Below, piece after piece: positions 22,341 through 25,204 of a DNA stretch of 25,204 bases. The stretch's first letter is position 1. Each line of letters begins with the position of its first letter. Source of the DNA: CAYUNA01 sp047629355 (GTDB lineage Bacteria; Bacteroidota; Bacteroidia; Chitinophagales; Saprospiraceae); the NCBI GenBank assembly GCA_047629355.1, contig JBLHWU010000084.1:1-25204 (forward strand), given 5' to 3'. Both the position numbers and the translations under genes were made by a program. Under the pieces are notes generated by a model that was not told where the DNA came from, searched no databases, and saw only the letters and a program-made list of their open reading frames with translations.

Positions 22341-25204
22341 ATGAGATTCTTGAGCATATTAAATCGTCAAACAATGAAATACGAAAATCTTTTTCGCATG
22401 ACGAAGTCTTTTTGTAAGCAAAAAAAAGCAACTAGGAATAAAGGATTACAATTTTTCTGGGGATTCATTTTCTTGGCAATTTTTTGTATTTCTACTGGTT
22501 TCAATTGGCATTCACCAGATGGAAAAGTGGCTACATCAAATTTGGATTTCTATAATTGTCTTTCCGAATCGAACTTTTTGGAAGCCATCAATAGCTGGAT
22601 GAATACGCCTACTATTGATGAAGTCAATACGACCAACCCTAATGATTGTGATGTGAACAATGGTAGTATTTCTATCTCTGCAACAGGGACAGGCGCCATC
22701 GAATATTCGATTGATGGTGGGATGACTTGGCAAGGTTTCAATACTTTTTTAAATGTTGGTGCCGGCAATTATGCGGTACAGGTACGCATGGGAACAGTTT
22801 GTGTGCCAGCAGAAGAAATAGTGACATTAATTGGTCCTAACTCACCGATGATTATCGACATTGTAACCAATAATCCGGGGGCTTGTGACATTCAAAATGG
22901 TATTATCGTAATTTCAGCAATAGATGGAAGCGGGCAATATCAGTTTAGTATTGACAACGGCGTCACTTGGCAGAATCAAAATTCTTTTTCGAATTTATCT
23001 TCAGGTACTTACCAAGTCGTGGTGCGAAACTTAGACGAAACTTGTCTCGTTTCTGGAGGCATCATAACCTTGACGGGTTCGCCTGATGAACCAATTATTG
23101 AGGATGTTTTTGTGAGCAATCCTATGAATTGTGATACGCCGAATGACGGCATTATCACAATTGTTTTGAGTAATACTTCTGGTGATTTTGAATTTTCCAA
23201 TGACGGTGGGGCGACTTGGCAAGTCAATAATTCTTTCACTAATTTGCCGGAAGGTACCTATTCTGTTTTCGTACGCCGAACGGATATGACTTGTCAAATA
23301 ACGGCTGGGAATATTCAAATTACCAATCTCATAATACCCGTCATTGATAATGTAGCAGGTGACCACCCAACGAGTTGTAACACTAATGATGGAAATATTG
23401 AAATTACTGCCACTCCAGGAATTGGTGAAGTAGAATATAGTATTGATGGTGGAATTTCTTGGATGCAGTTTAACTTTTTTTCAAATTTGCCGTCAGGTGA
23501 ATATCAGCCTTCTGTTCGTAATTTAGATGGAAGTTGTCAAGTAGATGCTTCGATTTTTACGTTAAATGCATCAACTCAGCCAACTGTTGACCAAGTTTTT
23601 AAAACCAACCCTAGTGACTGTGTAGCGAATGATGGGCAAATTATTGCAACTGCAATTCCTTGTGGCTCAAATAACGTAGAGTATAGCATTGATGGTGGAA
23701 ATGTTTATCAACCCACGGGAACTTTTGCTGATTTAGCAGCAGGTATTTATGAAGTTTTAGTTAGAAATATTGGTGAAACACAAACGGTTTCTTCTGAAAA
23801 TATTACGCTCATCGCACCAGACCCACCTGTGATTGATGATGTTGCTTCTACAAACATTGACTGCGCAGGAGACGGTGGTTCAATTACCATTCAAGCAAGC
23901 GGAAATGCAGGCTTTTTGGAATATAGTATCAATGGGATGGACTGGCAGAATACAGGACAATTTGGTGAATTACCTGCGAGTGATTACACGCCCTTTGTTC
24001 GTTTCCTTAATAGCGATTGTTTTGTGACTGGAGATGTCGTGATGCTTTCGCAAATGCAAGGTTTAACTATTGATGATATACAAACTGTTGAGTCAGGTTG
24101 TGGACAAGCAACAGGTTCTATTACCATAATTATCGTCAGTGGTTCGGCTTTAGAATTCAGCATCGATGGCGGAACAATTTACCAAGCGAGCAACTTCTTC
24201 GATGGCTTAACTTCTGGAAATTACACGCCTACTGTACAAATCGTCGGCGGCGATTGTGAAACTTTAGCTGACCCCTTGACCCTTCAAGAAGACGATGGAC
24301 TAGACATTCAAAATGTAATTTTCTCGAATCCAAGTGGCTGTGAAATCAATGATGGCTCAATTACAATTTCGGTGACAAGCAATTCTGGAGATATATTATA
24401 TAGTATCAACGGTGGTGATACTTATTTGCCAACCGACGAATTTATTAACCTTTCTCCAGGCACTTACGAAATTTTTGTACAAAACGGCAACGGCACTTGC
24501 CCCGTCGAATACGCTTTGAATCCATTGATGCTTTCTGCGCCATCAGGCGGCCCAGCAATAGATGAAATCACCATCACCCCTCCTTCTGTTTGTGGTGCGA
24601 ATGATGCGGCTATTAATATTTTGGCATCAGGCGGGCCAGTAATTCAATACAGTATTGATGGTGGAGTGACCTTTGAATTTACCAATAATTTCGCAGATTT
24701 AGCTGGCGGTGCTTACAATTTGGTTTTACAATTTCCAGGCAGCACTTGTACAACTGAAGAAATGATTATGGTCGGTGACGAAGTGGCTTGTGACGATATT
24801 GTGAATGTAACGATTCCTGCGGAAATGACCACAGAGATTTGTTTTGGGCCAGAGGTTTTACAAATTGTAGGCACTTTGACCAATACTGAATTTTGTAATC
24901 AAGGAAATCCCAATACTGTTTTTGCAACAATTATTAATAACAATTGCGTCTCTTTAGCCGCACAAATTGGCTTTAGTGGGTTGTCTCTTGACACTATTTG
25001 CACGGTGCATTGCTACGATAATGACCCTGCACTTTGCGACACGACTTATATTGTAGTCACTGTTGATGACGGAATGAGCAATTGTGAGGACGTTTTTTCG
25101 GTGAATCAAATTACAGAAGACTATGGTGGAAATCCGACGCAAGTTTGTATTGCTCTACCAATTTTAGACGCAGTTAATTTGACTTTGATTTTAAATGGAA
25201 ATGC
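22341..25204 (+). CDS. SprB-repeat surface adhesin, 5' part (incomplete at window edge)
   Basis: The frame is open from the ATG at 22341 to the last base (954 codons, no stop). Other in-frame ATGs lie at 22374 and 22398; all keep the hydrophobic signal segment FFWGFIFLAIFCISTGF. From about 22635 to 24790 there are nine tandem repeats of about 79 aa with the pattern NP..C..NDG.I.I, then EYSIDGG.TWQ, F.NL..G.Y...VRN and a closing Cys: the SprB repeat. SprB is the large adhesin carried along the cell surface by the gliding motor in Flavobacterium. After the repeats a different domain starts (NVTIPAEMTTEICFGPEV, DTICTVHCYDNDPALCDTTY). A type IX C-terminal sorting domain would be expected beyond the window. 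A role in adhesion or gliding is inferred from the family. Confidence 0.88.
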   Translation, partial: MRFLSILNRQTMKYENLFRMTKSFCKQKKATRNKGLQFFWGFIFLAIFCISTGFNWHSPDGKVATSNLDFYNCLSESNFLEAINSWMNTPTIDEVNTTNPNDCDVNNGSISISATGTGAIEYSIDGGMTWQGFNTFLNVGAGNYAVQVRMGTVCVPAEEIVTLIGPNSPMIIDIVTNNPGACDIQNGIIVISAIDGSGQYQFSIDNGVTWQNQNSFSNLSSGTYQVVVRNLDETCLVSGGIITLTGSPDEPIIEDVFVSNPMNCDTPNDGIITIVLSNTSGDFEFSNDGGATWQVNNSFTNLPEGTYSVFVRRTDMTCQITAGNIQITNLIIPVIDNVAGDHPTSCNTNDGNIEITATPGIGEVEYSIDGGISWMQFNFFSNLPSGEYQPSVRNLDGSCQVDASIFTLNASTQPTVDQVFKTNPSDCVANDGQIIATAIPCGSNNVEYSIDGGNVYQPTGTFADLAAGIYEVLVRNIGETQTVSSENITLIAPDPPVIDDVASTNIDCAGDGGSITIQASGNAGFLEYSINGMDWQNTGQFGELPASDYTPFVRFLNSDCFVTGDVVMLSQMQGLTIDDIQTVESGCGQATGSITIIIVSGSALEFSIDGGTIYQASNFFDGLTSGNYTPTVQIVGGDCETLADPLTLQEDDGLDIQNVIFSNPSGCEINDGSITISVTSNSGDILYSINGGDTYLPTDEFINLSPGTYEIFVQNGNGTCPVEYALNPLMLSAPSGGPAIDEITITPPSVCGANDAAINILASGGPVIQYSIDGGVTFEFTNNFADLAGGAYNLVLQFPGSTCTTEEMIMVGDEVACDDIVNVTIPAEMTTEICFGPEVLQIVGTLTNTEFCNQGNPNTVFATIINNNCVSLAAQIGFSGLSLDTICTVHCYDNDPALCDTTYIVVTVDDGMSNCEDVFSVNQITEDYGGNPTQVCIALPILDAVNLTLILNGN

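Overview
The window looks like chromosomal DNA of a gliding Bacteroidota bacterium, probably of the Saprospiria or a neighbouring class. The evidence is the Gld ABC-transporter genes gldA, gldF and gldG, a type IX secretion (T9SS) C-terminal sorting domain, a giant SprB-repeat adhesin, a futalosine-pathway menaquinone gene (mqnD), low GC content, and several matches to the Bacteroidota promoter (TTG, 17-23 nt, TAnnTTTG). No rRNA, tRNA, CRISPR array, phage gene or transposase was seen.

Left part (1-8.7 kb): a minus-strand unit gldA / unknown exported protein / gldF / gldG is read from a good promoter at 4591-4621 through a ~250-nt leader that holds a 116-bp foldback. Rightward from the same spacer run a DUF547 lipoprotein (with a possible 15-codon leader peptide and attenuator), a small unknown protein, and coaD. 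RarA lies convergent to coaD across a perfect bidirectional terminator.

Middle (8.8-15.8 kb): a secreted protein with six ~70-aa Cys-containing modules and a T9SS tail is followed by an ECF-type sigma factor, a single-pass protein with a C-terminal beta-barrel-like domain, and a lipoprotein. The lipoprotein carries one copy of the same module as the secreted protein, which suggests a surface-signalling cassette. Next is a FAD-dependent oxidoreductase whose dinucleotide-binding N-terminus has no ATG, GTG or TTG start. A Bacteroidota -7 box lies just upstream of an in-frame ATT.

Right-centre (15.9-20 kb): housekeeping and metabolic genes: arginine deiminase, thymidylate kinase, MqnD (1,4-dihydroxy-6-naphthoate synthase) and an RluA-type pseudouridine synthase. 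They are separated by strong hairpins and REP-like palindromes.

19,969-22,340 is a ~2.4-kb stretch with no credible protein gene but dense structure. It holds a promoter-plus-terminator small RNA candidate (~20110-20196), a 162-bp near-perfect foldback, a promoter directly abutting a 146-nt stem/bubble/stem hairpin (20795-20940), and another promoter abutting three back-to-back long hairpins (21162-21821) that end near a weak terminator. This is the most unusual part of the window. It is either a locus of large structured non-coding RNAs or a graveyard of palindromic mobile elements.

The right edge is the 5' part of a SprB-repeat adhesin (nine ~79-aa repeats), incomplete here, with its own promoter(s).
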